Of a DNA stretch of 64,000 bases, positions 9,266 to 16,515 are shown piece after piece (position 1 is the first letter of the stretch; each line of letters starts with the position of its first letter). The position numbers were made by a program, and so were the translations under genes. Below the pieces are notes generated by a model. It was not told the DNA's origin, did no database searches, and worked only from the letters and a program-made list of their open reading frames with translations. This DNA comes from Nibrella saemangeumensis. Its GTDB lineage: Bacteria > Bacteroidota > Bacteroidia > Cytophagales > Spirosomataceae. Where the stretch lies: positions 1-64,000 of the forward strand of contig NZ_BAABHD010000027.1 of the NCBI RefSeq assembly GCF_039541915.1. Reading direction: 5' to 3'.

Positions 9266-9273
9266 GTAAAGTA
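9266..9273 (-). promoter_or_regulatory. Candidate -7 element of the trehalose gene
   Basis: Read leftward, TACTTTAC resembles the Bacteroidota -7 element TAnnTTTG. It begins 33 bp beyond the regulator repeat ending at 9306, the same distance seen at four other boxes in the window. It would place the transcript start near 9259, about 90 nt before the ATG. Confidence 0.45.
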
Positions 9274-9305
9274 CGGAGACAAAGCTTAGCTCCTTCTGAG
9301 AAAAG

Positions 9306-9377
9306 CCTTAGAATCTGCTTAAAATAACCAGCCCGCAACTGGCCGCTCAATTTTATAAGTTTAAAATCTCCTTAGAA
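9306..9377 (-). promoter_or_regulatory. 11-bp-period direct-repeat operator in front of the trehalose gene
   Basis: Two pairs of 7-bp units occur. CTTAGAA at 9306 and CTTAAAA at 9317 are exactly 11 bp apart; TTTAAAA at 9360 and CTTAGAA at 9371 are also 11 bp apart. Read toward the gene the units are TTYTAAG/TTTTAAR. Direct repeats once per helical turn are how OmpR/PmrA-type response regulators bind. The proximal pair and its flank are almost identical to the box at 11336. The interval 9171-9520 holds these boxes and no credible reading frame; the mscS-like gene starts at its right end. Confidence 0.6.
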
Positions 9378-9520
9378 TTTCGCCGGCACAACAACAAATG
9401 ACTCTAGCTAAGTCATTTATTATCAGAATTTTACTAAAAAGACTAATAACATTGGATCTCTACTAAGGTTATAGAAATAAGGGACAACCGTAGTCAGCGT
9501 CGTATTTAATCAGAACCACT

Positions 9521-10492
9521 ATGCAGTTAGTCAATTTAGTACGCTTACAACAACCGGCTCAGGACCAAACGGTATCCGACGGCCTGCAGACCGTCTGGCA
9601 GACATTCCGGGAGATGGGCGGTTTTCTGCTGGAGCGACTTCCTTATATCGGAGTTGGCGTAGTTGTATTTTTCCTCTTTCTGTTCGCAAGTCGATTGGTT
9701 CGGTCGCTGATCCGGCGTTTTGCCACGCGCATTCACGCGCTGGATGAAACCCTGGCCGATCTGCTTGGTAAAATTGCCGGGGCAATCACCGTAATTCTGG
9801 GATTTTTTGCGGCTGCGGTGGCCATCTTTCCGGCGTTCAAGCCGGGTGATCTGATTGCCGGCCTGGGCATTACGTCGGTAGCCATTGGGTTTGCCTTTAA
9901 AGACATTCTGCAAAACTTTTTTGCCGGTATTCTGATTCTGCTCCGGCGCCCGTTCAAAGTTGGCGACCAGATCCGGGTCAAGGAATTTGAAGGAACGGTG
10001 GAGGAGATCAATACCCGCTCCACCCGGCTGAAAACCTACGATGGTGAGCGGGCCATCCTGCCGAACGGTGATGTATATACCAGCGCGATCCTGGTGCGAA
10101 CGGCCTACGACCGCCGACGGGTCAAAATGGTCATCGGTATCGGTTACGAGGACGCTATCGAAGAAGCCCGCCAGGTCATCCGGCAGGTGGTGGAGTCGAC
10201 CGGGGGCGTACTGCCTGAGCCGGGGCCGTGGATCTACGTATCGGAACTGGCCCCTTCCTCGGTTAATCTGACGGTTTATTTCTGGGTAGAATCCCACCAG
10301 GCCAATCTCCTGAAAGTCAGCGACAACGTAATGACCGGTATTAAGCTGGCGCTGGATAAAGCCAGCATTGACATGCCGTATCCGCATACGGTCCTTCTGA
10401 TGAAGAGTTCCGTTGATGATTCCGGAGAGAAAGACGCACCGGCCGGATCGTCCCGCCAGGATAATCACCGGCAAAACGGACAGAATCGATGA
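9521..10492 (+). CDS. MscS-family mechanosensitive channel
   Basis: This 323-residue inner-membrane channel opens under membrane tension to release solutes during osmotic downshock. Three hydrophobic segments (about 44-64, 85-108 and 115-145) precede the pore helix region AGLGITSVAIGFAFKDILQNFFAGILIL and the beta domain RPFKVGDQIRVKEFEGTVEEINTRSTRLKTYD plus LPNGDVYTS, the clearest MscS signature. A hydrophilic tail follows residue 300. It overlaps the next gene by 4 bp, so the two are translationally coupled. Its placement opposite a trehalose synthase suits osmotic adaptation. Confidence 0.95.
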   Translation: MQLVNLVRLQQPAQDQTVSDGLQTVWQTFREMGGFLLERLPYIGVGVVVFFLFLFASRLVRSLIRRFATRIHALDETLADLLGKIAGAITVILGFFAAAVAIFPAFKPGDLIAGLGITSVAIGFAFKDILQNFFAGILILLRRPFKVGDQIRVKEFEGTVEEINTRSTRLKTYDGERAILPNGDVYTSAILVRTAYDRRRVKMVIGIGYEDAIEEARQVIRQVVESTGGVLPEPGPWIYVSELAPSSVNLTVYFWVESHQANLLKVSDNVMTGIKLALDKASIDMPYPHTVLLMKSSVDDSGEKDAPAGSSRQDNHRQNGQNR

Positions 10493-11061
10493 CGCTACAA
10501 CTCCTGACGATAAGCGACTGGCTGTTTAAAGGCTGGGAAAGCGTTGGGCGGGTGCTGTTGGTGGGCATACTCGCCTACGCCGGCCTGGTCCTGTTTCTGC
10601 GCATTTCCGGCAAACGCACCCTGTCGAAGATGAACGCTTTCGATCTGGTGGTGACTGTGGCCCTCGGCTCTACCTTAGCCACTATTCTGCTCTCCCCACA
10701 AACCGGGCTGGTCGAAGGACTAACCGCACTGGCATTGCTGATTCTGCTTCAATACGCCGTAGCCTGGTTATCGGTCCGGTGGCCGTGGTTCAGGCACAAA
10801 ATAAAGAGCGAGCCGACCCTGCTGTTTCACCAGGGGCAATTTCTCCGGCAGGCGCTGCGCCGGGAACGGGTAACGGAAGATGAGATACTGGCGGCCATGC
10901 GCAGTTCGGGAGCGCTGCAACCCGAGGAGGTAACCGCCGTGGTCCTGGAAACCGACGGATCATTCAGCGTTGTGCAGGCAAGCAAAAACAAAGACGTGGA
11001 GCCAACAACCCTGCAATCCGTGAAAAATATGGCAACGGCAAAACGGAAGACAAACCGGTAA
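10489..11061 (+). CDS. DUF421 (YetF-like) membrane protein
   Basis: The 190-residue protein has three N-terminal helices followed by a cytoplasmic domain. The segment LRISGKRTLSKMNAFDLVVTVALGSTLATILLSP is the DUF421/YetF signature, and the soluble part (EPTLLFHQGQF, RRERVTEDEILAAMRSSG, VVLETDGSFSVV) completes the family. Members are found in spore-formers and many Bacteroidota; the molecular function is unknown. Its ATG overlaps the MscS stop, indicating an operon. Confidence 0.93.
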   Translation: MTLQLLTISDWLFKGWESVGRVLLVGILAYAGLVLFLRISGKRTLSKMNAFDLVVTVALGSTLATILLSPQTGLVEGLTALALLILLQYAVAWLSVRWPWFRHKIKSEPTLLFHQGQFLRQALRRERVTEDEILAAMRSSGALQPEEVTAVVLETDGSFSVVQASKNKDVEPTTLQSVKNMATAKRKTNR

Positions 11062-11076
11062 TATGCCGGTGCTAAT

Positions 11077-11259
11077 CTACCAACCCGATGTGTTGGTTAA
11101 CCCCATCAGCAGCAAAGCCGTCAGCAGCAATCCCGTGACCAGCCAGAGCAGCCAGTCGGGCCCGGAGGGGGACGGCTGGGTAGGCGGTCCGGGCATTTCC
11201 GGCTTTGTGCCGGTGCCCGCCGGGCTAAGATATGAACGCATGCGCAACGAAGCTGTCAT
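11077..11259 (-). CDS. Small single-pass membrane protein under regulator control
   Basis: The 60-residue frame has a hydrophilic Pro-rich N-terminal half (GTKPEMPGPPTQPSPSG) and one C-terminal membrane helix (DWLLWLVTGLLLTALLLMGL). A shorter start, MRSYLS, is available at residue 7. On its own it would be a weak call. However, a regulator box (11336-11353) and a -7-like element (11296-11303) lie in the right order and spacing in front of it, nearly identical to those of the trehalose gene. It is probably a stress-induced small membrane protein. The opposite strand also has a 98-codon frame, which I consider its shadow. Confidence 0.55.
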   Translation of the reverse strand: MTASLRMRSYLSPAGTGTKPEMPGPPTQPSPSGPDWLLWLVTGLLLTALLLMGLTNTSGW

Positions 11260-11295
11260 TTACGGTTTTCCTCTGAGGTATGTACTGGTTATCAG

Positions 11296-11303
11296 CAAAG
11301 AAA
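11296..11303 (-). promoter_or_regulatory. Candidate -7 element of the small membrane protein gene
   Basis: Read leftward this is TTTCTTTG, one base away from TAnnTTTG. It starts exactly 33 bp beyond the regulator repeat that ends at 11336. The implied transcript start is about 30 nt before the 11259 ATG. Confidence 0.4.
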
Positions 11304-11335
11304 AACCGGGGCTCTTAGGGGCTGCTGAGAAAAAC

Positions 11336-11353
11336 CTTAGAATCTCCTTAAAA
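11336..11353 (-). promoter_or_regulatory. 11-bp-period operator shared with the trehalose promoter
   Basis: CTTAGAA at 11336 and CTTAAAA at 11347 form a direct repeat with an 11-bp step. Read leftward, the stretch from the repeats through TTTTCTCAG differs from the trehalose promoter at only two positions over about 28 bp. The box overlaps the last codons of the kinase gene, so it sits inside the TCS1 operon end while serving the next gene leftward. Confidence 0.6.
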
Positions 11354-12724
11354 GCTTGACTGGTAGGGTAGCCTGACCTGAAACGTTGTGAGCTGCGGAT
11401 CTGACTCCGACCGGACCTGTAACCGACCGCCGTGCAGCCGCACAATCCGGTCTACCAGCGACAGACCTATGCCATAGCCCCTCACTTCTGCAGTCTGCTG
11501 GCTCCGGTAAAATGGCTGAAAAATATACGGCAGATCTTTATCCGGTATCGGTTCTCCGTAATTGGACACGGTCACGTCAATCGCTTCTTTTTCAAACTGG
11601 GCGTGAATCATCGCCCGGCTATCCACCGAAAACTTACAGGCGTTTTCGACCAGGTTTTTCAGGGCCGTTTTCAGCAGCGCGGTATTTCCCGGCACGGCCA
11701 CCCGCTCAAAGTCATCGGGTAAGGCTTCCAGATCAACCTCAACCACATAACGCTCGTTCAGGCGGGTTACCTCCTGCTGTACGTCCCACAGGACCTCATC
11801 TACCCGCACCGATTCGGTCAGTAGAACGGTGGCGTCTTCGGAACTTACCTTCGAGAGCTGGAGGAGTTCGTGGGTCAGGCTGGTCAAGTCGCCCACATCG
11901 TCAAGAACCGACCGGATCACCCGTTCGTACTCTGCCGGGGAGCGTTCCCGCAGCAGCAGCACTTCCAGCTGGGAGCTGATCTGGGTGAGCGGATTTTTGA
12001 GTTCATGCGAGACATTGGCCACGAACATACGCTGCAGGCTAAAGGATTCTTCAATGCGGTCGAGCAGGCGGTTGATGGTGGCCGAAAGCCGGCCCGGCTC
12101 ATCGGTGGTGTCGGCGATCAGCCGCTCGCTGAGGGTACGGGGAAATATCTGATTGAGGTGGTTCTCAATGCGTTGCATAGGCAGCAGGGCGTCGCCGGTA
12201 TACAACCAGCCCGAAAAGCCCACCAGCGCCATGATACCCAGAAACAGCAGGCCCATCATCTGCGCCATCCGGTTCAGAAACTCATCGCCGATGGTGTTCT
12301 GGGCCGTGGCCACCACCACGTACTGGCCGGCTGGTGTTTTATACAGCACACCAGCCCCGTAGGCATTGTTTATTCGGAACGAGGTCCTTCCCTCCTGCCG
12401 CACCTGCTCCAGCACAGCCGTTCTGACCGGCAGGAGTACAGTATCACCTGTTCGGTAAATCACCACATCGGTCCGGTCGTATACCACCACCTGCTGATTG
12501 GGCAGATGATCCCGCCGGAACTGGCTCAGTTCCGCCAATAATTTTGCATCTACCCTGCGCTGTAGCAGCAGATCACCGGTGGTAACGGCTTTGCGATCGA
12601 GCCGCCGGTAGAAGTCGGAGGAGAGAAAGTACCAGCTAAACCAGTAGATACTGGCAAACGTAACCGCCATAATAGCCGTTACCAGCAGCGTAAAGCGAAA
12701 CGTCAGCCGGGTGCGGATCATCAT
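11348..12724 (-). CDS. Sensor histidine kinase of TCS1
   Basis: This 458-residue membrane kinase has a helix at about 9-32, an extracytoplasmic sensor of about 115 residues and a second helix at about 157-176. A HAMP-like linker follows, then the H-box VANVSHELKNPLT (His240), the N-box LKNLVENACKF and the G-box GYGIGLSLVDRI. The architecture matches the heavy-metal/envelope sensor group (CusS, QseC, PmrB relatives). The ligand is unknown. Its start lies 3 bp from the stop of the response regulator gene, so the pair is one operon. Confidence 0.94.
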   Translation of the reverse strand: MMIRTRLTFRFTLLVTAIMAVTFASIYWFSWYFLSSDFYRRLDRKAVTTGDLLLQRRVDAKLLAELSQFRRDHLPNQQVVVYDRTDVVIYRTGDTVLLPVRTAVLEQVRQEGRTSFRINNAYGAGVLYKTPAGQYVVVATAQNTIGDEFLNRMAQMMGLLFLGIMALVGFSGWLYTGDALLPMQRIENHLNQIFPRTLSERLIADTTDEPGRLSATINRLLDRIEESFSLQRMFVANVSHELKNPLTQISSQLEVLLLRERSPAEYERVIRSVLDDVGDLTSLTHELLQLSKVSSEDATVLLTESVRVDEVLWDVQQEVTRLNERYVVEVDLEALPDDFERVAVPGNTALLKTALKNLVENACKFSVDSRAMIHAQFEKEAIDVTVSNYGEPIPDKDLPYIFQPFYRSQQTAEVRGYGIGLSLVDRIVRLHGGRLQVRSESDPQLTTFQVRLPYQSSF

Positions 12725-12727
12725 AGC

Positions 12728-13405
12728 TTACTCCTCCCGTAAAACATACCCCATCCCAAACTGCGTGTGAATGAGTTTGCGCGAAAAATCCTTGTCGATC
12801 TTTTTGCGCAGGTAATTAATGTAAACCTCCACCACATTGGTATTCGAGTCGAAGTTCTGATCCCAGACATGCTCGGCTATTTCCATCTTGGACAGCACCC
12901 GCCCCTGGTTGCGAATCAGAAATTCCAGCAGCGCAAACTCCCTGGCGGTCAGCTCAATGGATTTACCCTCCCGCTTCACCTGTTTGGCGTCCAGGTTCAT
13001 CTCCAGGCCGGCATAAGACAGGGTTTGGGCCGTCATACCCACAGCCGTTGTTCGCTTGGCCAGCGCCCGCACCCTGGCCAGCAACTCCGAAAACTGAAAA
13101 GGCTTGGTCAGGTACTGATCGGCCCCCGCATCAAACCCGCTGACTTTATCTTCTACCTCCCCCAGGGCCGTGAGCAGCAGCACCGGTGTAGTAATGCCCT
13201 GCGTCCGCAGCTGCTTGATCAGCTCAAAACCGTTCAGGCCGGGCAGAATAACATCGGTAATGATTACCGAGTACGAGTTTTTGGTAGCCAGCCGTTTGGC
13301 AATCAGACCGTCGTAGGCCACATCCACTTCAAAATGACTTTCTTCAAGGCCCTGCTGGATGGCCTGTAATGTCTTGGGTTCATCTTCAACCAATAAAATC
13401 CTCAT
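12728..13405 (-). CDS. OmpR/PmrA-type response regulator of TCS1
   Basis: The 225-residue protein has a receiver domain (EDE at 7-9, phospho-acceptor Asp51 in VIITDVILPG, Lys in LTKPFQFSELLAR) and a winged-helix output domain (ELTAREFALLEFLIRNQGRVLSKMEIAEHVW, then VYINYLRKKID). It should bind direct repeats in DNA. A three-unit 11-bp repeat starts only 12 bp upstream of its start codon (13417-13445), so autoregulation is likely. Together with the kinase it is the nearest candidate for control of the boxes described in this window. Confidence 0.95.
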   Translation of the reverse strand: MRILLVEDEPKTLQAIQQGLEESHFEVDVAYDGLIAKRLATKNSYSVIITDVILPGLNGFELIKQLRTQGITTPVLLLTALGEVEDKVSGFDAGADQYLTKPFQFSELLARVRALAKRTTAVGMTAQTLSYAGLEMNLDAKQVKREGKSIELTAREFALLEFLIRNQGRVLSKMEIAEHVWDQNFDSNTNVVEVYINYLRKKIDKDFSRKLIHTQFGMGYVLREE

Positions 13406-13416
13406 AAAATCATAAA

Positions 13417-13445
13417 TTCTAAGTACTTTTTAAGATTAGCTTAAG
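13417..13445 (+). promoter_or_regulatory. Three-unit 11-bp operator, first tandem copy
   Basis: TTCTAAG at 13417, TTTTAAG at 13428 and GCTTAAG at 13439 follow at exact 11-bp steps. The orientation points rightward, into a non-coding stretch, while the regulator gene itself starts leftward at 13405. The box can therefore serve both an RNA on its right and autoregulation of the regulator gene. Confidence 0.65.
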
Positions 13446-13477
13446 GTCTCTCCAAACAATGCTGCCGATTTTTACGG

Positions 13478-13558
13478 TAAGATTGGACATTATAAATGCC
13501 TTTTTCATTTTCACTGGTTTCGATAGCCACCCAAGTCTCTTGAGTGGCTATTTTGTTT
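13478..13558 (+). ncRNA. Candidate regulator-activated small RNA, copy 1
   Basis: A -7-like TAAGATTG at 13478 begins 33 bp after the operator. The expected transcript starts near 13492 and ends in a terminator-like hairpin: ATAGCCAC (13523-13530), a C/A mismatch, CAAG, loop TCT, and the complementary arm to 13551, followed by TTTTGTTT. The RNA would be about 65 nt. No reading frame with a plausible start lies inside. The whole unit is repeated 148 bp downstream. Interval given includes the promoter element. Confidence 0.45.
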
Positions 13559-13564
13559 ACACCC

Positions 13565-13593
13565 ATCTAAGCACATTCTAAGGTAGTTTTAAG
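13565..13593 (+). promoter_or_regulatory. Three-unit 11-bp operator, second tandem copy
   Basis: ATCTAAG at 13565, TTCTAAG at 13576 and TTTTAAG at 13587 are spaced by exactly 11 bp. Each unit is 148 bp from its counterpart in the first copy. It points rightward. Confidence 0.65.
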
Positions 13594-13625
13594 GGATTTC
13601 CAACATCTGCCTCTTTTATTCGCCT

Positions 13626-13702
13626 TATAATTTGAGATCTTTTCCCCTTTCATTAGTTCACTCATTGCATAGCCGCCCGGACCTTCCGGACGGCTATGTT
13701 GT
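13626..13702 (+). ncRNA. Candidate regulator-activated small RNA, copy 2
   Basis: TATAATTTG at 13626 starts 33 bp after the operator. The hairpin (13668-13698) is CATAGCCG, a C/A mismatch, CCGG, a 5-nt loop and the complementary arm, followed by TTGTTTG. The stem has the same layout as copy 1 (eight pairs, one C/A mismatch, then four pairs), with compensated changes. The predicted RNA is about 60 nt. No protein frame is seen. From 13703 to 13820 I see nothing further except A+T-rich leader sequence of the next gene. Confidence 0.45.
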
Positions 13703-13820
13703 TTGCCCGGTTACTTTCTTATCTGATAAACAAAATCAGGATGAGAATGGCTGAAGACAGGGTAGTGAGTAAGTTAACCTGCTCACTTTCTTTACCAGTA
13801 GTTCATAGCCTCATTGACGT

Positions 13821-14879
13821 ATGCTGATTCACCTGCTTGCCAACCTGCTTGCCAACCTGCTTTACTGCCTTTCTTTGCTGGCAGATTCTCCTTCCGCAAC
13901 TTTACTGGCCCCTAAGGGGTATCATCCGGTGGTTTGTACGAATGGGCAGCAGGACGTGGAGGTGGTATACGGCCTGAACGACCTGATCTATTATACGCAT
14001 TCAACCGATAAAGGTAAGACGTATGCACCCGCCGAGGTAATAGATACACTCCAGGATCTTTTTCTGGTGGCTCAGCGTCGTCCCCAGATTGCGTCCAACA
14101 GCCAGACCACGCTCGTTTTGGCGTTGAATAAGGCGGGCAATATTTTTGCCTACGTCAAAGACAAAAAAACCGGACGCTGGACGAAACGGATCAAGGTCTC
14201 CGACCAGCCGGATGTGGCGAAAGAAGGCTTTGTCTCCATTGCGGCCGGCCCCGGAAACATGTTCTACGCCGTCTGGAATGATTTGCGGGGCAATGCACAG
14301 AATAAAGTGGTGGGTGCCCGGTCATTGGATGGTGGTAGAACCTGGTCGGCCAATCAGAAACTGTACCAGTCGCCGGAAGGGCCGATTTGTCCCTGCTGTA
14401 GCCCGTCGGTAGCCATTGAAGGCAGTCGTGTGTACATTACCTTTCGTAATGCGCTGGCGGGTTCCCGCGATATCCATCTGCTGACGTCGTCGGATGGCGG
14501 GCAGCACTTTGGTCAGCCGCAGAAGCTGGGTACCGGTACCTGGAAACTCGAGGGCTGTCCGATGGATGGTGGGGGCGTAGCCATTGCCAAACCCGGTCAG
14601 GTGGTAACCGCCTGGCGCCGGGAGAACCGCATCTACGTAGCCGAACCAGGCAAACCGGAGCAGGAAGTGGCGCAGGGTGGTAAAAATGTTGCCTTAGCGA
14701 GTAATGCCCTGGGTAACTACATCATCTGGCAGGCCGACGGCAAAGTATGGGCGATTACACCCCGGCACAATACTCCGGTCAGCCTCGGCATGGGTGCCTT
14801 TCCCAGGGTAGCCGCATTGCCGCAAAGTGCTGTTTGTGTCTGGGAAACCGAAAACGGGTTGTTAGCGACGACATTGTAA
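13821..14879 (+). CDS. Exported sialidase-fold beta-propeller protein
   Basis: The protein has 352 residues. A hydrophobic N-terminus (residues 1-25, containing a LLAN repeat) acts as signal peptide. BNR-like blades are visible: STDKGKTY near 55, SLDGGRTW near 175 and SSDGGQHF near 228, the Asp-box pattern SxDxGxxW of six-bladed sialidase-like propellers. Two Cys-rich stretches, ICPCCSPSVA and GCPMDGGG, recur in a conserved Bacteroidota subgroup of unknown activity. I see no arginine triad, so sialidase activity is not claimed. Confidence 0.82.
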   Translation: MLIHLLANLLANLLYCLSLLADSPSATLLAPKGYHPVVCTNGQQDVEVVYGLNDLIYYTHSTDKGKTYAPAEVIDTLQDLFLVAQRRPQIASNSQTTLVLALNKAGNIFAYVKDKKTGRWTKRIKVSDQPDVAKEGFVSIAAGPGNMFYAVWNDLRGNAQNKVVGARSLDGGRTWSANQKLYQSPEGPICPCCSPSVAIEGSRVYITFRNALAGSRDIHLLTSSDGGQHFGQPQKLGTGTWKLEGCPMDGGGVAIAKPGQVVTAWRRENRIYVAEPGKPEQEVAQGGKNVALASNALGNYIIWQADGKVWAITPRHNTPVSLGMGAFPRVAALPQSAVCVWETENGLLATTL

Positions 14880-14911
14880 TCATGCTGGTGGTAATAGCCC
14901 CCACATGAAAA

Positions 14912-14938
14912 AGGCCGCCAGCGTATCGCTGGCGGCCT
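14912..14938. terminator. Terminator between convergent genes
   Basis: An 11-bp GC-rich inverted repeat (AGGCCGCCAGC and complement) with a short loop is preceded by GAAAA and followed by a T-rich stretch. It sits between the convergent propeller gene and the small lipoprotein gene and can end both transcripts. Confidence 0.75.
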
Positions 14939-14958
14939 CACTTTATTAGCCAAATAGC

Positions 14959-15144
14959 TTACTTCTTAACCGTATCCGTTTCTACGGTAGTTTCTGTCAC
15001 CACCTGTGCGGTGTCTTGAGTAACCACCGTACTGGTATCCGTAGTAGTGGTTTCTGCGTCGCCATCGGCTTTCTTGGAATCACAACCAACAGCCAATGCC
15101 ATCATTGACAGGACAAAAAATGAGTATTTAGCGAGAACCTTCAT
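14959..15144 (-). CDS. Small Thr-rich lipoprotein
   Basis: This 61-residue protein has a lipoprotein signal (LSMMALAVGC, lipid-bearing Cys21). The mature part is a short tail rich in Thr, Val and acidic residues (ETTTTDTSTVVTQDTAQVV) with no fold prediction. Such tiny lipoproteins are common in Cytophagales; the role is unknown. Confidence 0.75.
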   Translation of the reverse strand: MKVLAKYSFFVLSMMALAVGCDSKKADGDAETTTTDTSTVVTQDTAQVVTETTVETDTVKK

Positions 15145-15270
15145 AGCGTAAAATTTTTAAGGTTGTTTATATAACCACCTTTAATACGCTTAACCGGAAA
15201 AGGTAACCCACTGGGTCCGAAGCATCAGCCCGTTACACCGCAGACCGCGACTTCAGACAACCCGCAACGG

Positions 15271-16515
15271 TTAGCACGCAATAGCTGTAACGCTTGGGGC
15301 CTTACCGAATGTCTCGTCACCGCAACGCATCCGATACTGGATAATCAGCGCCGAGCCAACCGTCAGTAGCCCTACCGCCAGCACCGACGCCCCAATGCCT
15401 GCCGCATCGGCGATGATGCCCGTCAGTAAGGCCCCGATCGCGTAACCCAGATCCCGCCATAACCGAAATATGCCAATGCTCTCGGCGCGTTGCGACGGGT
15501 GCGTATACCGGGCAATGGCCGTCAGGAAGGTGGGATAAACGATAGCCGTGCCGATGCCCAGCAGCGCCGATAACGCCAGAAAGACAAGGTAGCTGTCAGC
15601 CCACAGCATCGCGATCAGAACGGCACCCTGCAGGAGCATTCCCCAGAATAGCATCGTCTTTTGACACAGGTGGTCGGCCAGCTTGCCCGTCACGAGCTGC
15701 CCCAGTCCCCAGACGGCCGGGTACATTGCTACAATGGTCCCTATGTCAGTCAGCGCAAAACCTTTGGTTGCCAGCAGCACCGGAAATAAGCCCCACATCA
15801 TGCCATCGTTGAGGTTATTTACCAAACCAGCCTGCGTTACTGAACCCAGATTGGTATGCCGCCAGGTGGTTTCCCAGAAAACGTTTTGGAGTGTTTGCTG
15901 CTTGCTGCGCTGTGCGTCCAGCGCCGAATGGTGACGGGTATCCCTGACCCAGAGCCAGCTTGCCAGCAGCCCCACCACCGAAAACGCTATACCCAGGTAA
16001 AACGGGTACGGCCGTAGCCCGTAGCGGGAGGCCAGCCAGCCCGTAGCAACCGCCGAAAACGCCAGGGCCAGGTAACCCGACGCTTCGTTGAGCCCCATGG
16101 CCAGTCCCCGGTTTTTCTCACCCACCAGATCGATCTTCATCACGACGGTCGACGACCAAGCCAGTCCCTGATTTACCCCCAGCAGGAGGTTAGCCGCCAT
16201 GATCCATGCCCAGCTATCGGCCCACATCAGCATAAACGGAATGGGCAGACCTACCAGCCAGCCAATGACCAACAGGCGCTTGCGGCCGATGCGGTTCGCC
16301 AGACTGCCGGTGTAATAATTGGTCAGCGCCTTGGTGACGCCAAAGACGACAATGAACGTCAGCATCACCGAGTGCGCATTCAGGCCGAATTCGGTATCGG
16401 CCAGTTCGGGCAGAATCGTTCGCTCCAGCCCGATCATACCGCCCACCAGGGCATTGATAAACACCAGCAGACTAAACTGCCGCCAGTTTTCTTTAAGGCC
16501 AAGTTGTACGTCCAT
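15271..16515 (-). CDS. MFS transporter
   Basis: This inner-membrane carrier of about 414 residues has 12 hydrophobic helices in two halves. GSLANRIGRKRLLVIGW is the classic MFS loop 2-3 motif, and GKLADHLCQKTMLFWG is the related loop in the second half. The cargo cannot be deduced. The frame is open further upstream, but the ATG at 16515 (MDVQLGLKENWRQFSLLVF) gives the normal N-terminus. This start overlaps the end of the upstream hydroxylase-like gene by 23 bp, indicating an operon. Confidence 0.9.
   Translation of the reverse strand: MDVQLGLKENWRQFSLLVFINALVGGMIGLERTILPELADTEFGLNAHSVMLTFIVVFGVTKALTNYYTGSLANRIGRKRLLVIGWLVGLPIPFMLMWADSWAWIMAANLLLGVNQGLAWSSTVVMKIDLVGEKNRGLAMGLNEASGYLALAFSAVATGWLASRYGLRPYPFYLGIAFSVVGLLASWLWVRDTRHHSALDAQRSKQQTLQNVFWETTWRHTNLGSVTQAGLVNNLNDGMMWGLFPVLLATKGFALTDIGTIVAMYPAVWGLGQLVTGKLADHLCQKTMLFWGMLLQGAVLIAMLWADSYLVFLALSALLGIGTAIVYPTFLTAIARYTHPSQRAESIGIFRLWRDLGYAIGALLTGIIADAAGIGASVLAVGLLTVGSALIIQYRMRCGDETFGKAPSVTAIAC

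Noticed and set aside
9406..9470. Rightward regulator box in front of the MscS gene
   Set aside because: ACTAAAA, ACTAATA and ACTAAGG occur at 9433, 9442 and 9462, but the steps are 9 and 20 bp, unlike the other clusters.
9545..10474. 309-codon open frame on the - strand
   Set aside because: It is antisense to the MscS-family gene and encodes a composition-biased chain without domains.
11063..11359. 98-codon open frame on the + strand
   Set aside because: It is low in complexity (Ser/Pro/Gly) at its start and lies opposite the 60-residue membrane protein, which has a promoter and a membrane helix.
13523..13702. Hairpins as terminators of an upstream rightward gene
   Set aside because: No rightward gene lies upstream; the TCS1 genes run leftward from 13405, so the hairpins have no coding transcript to end.
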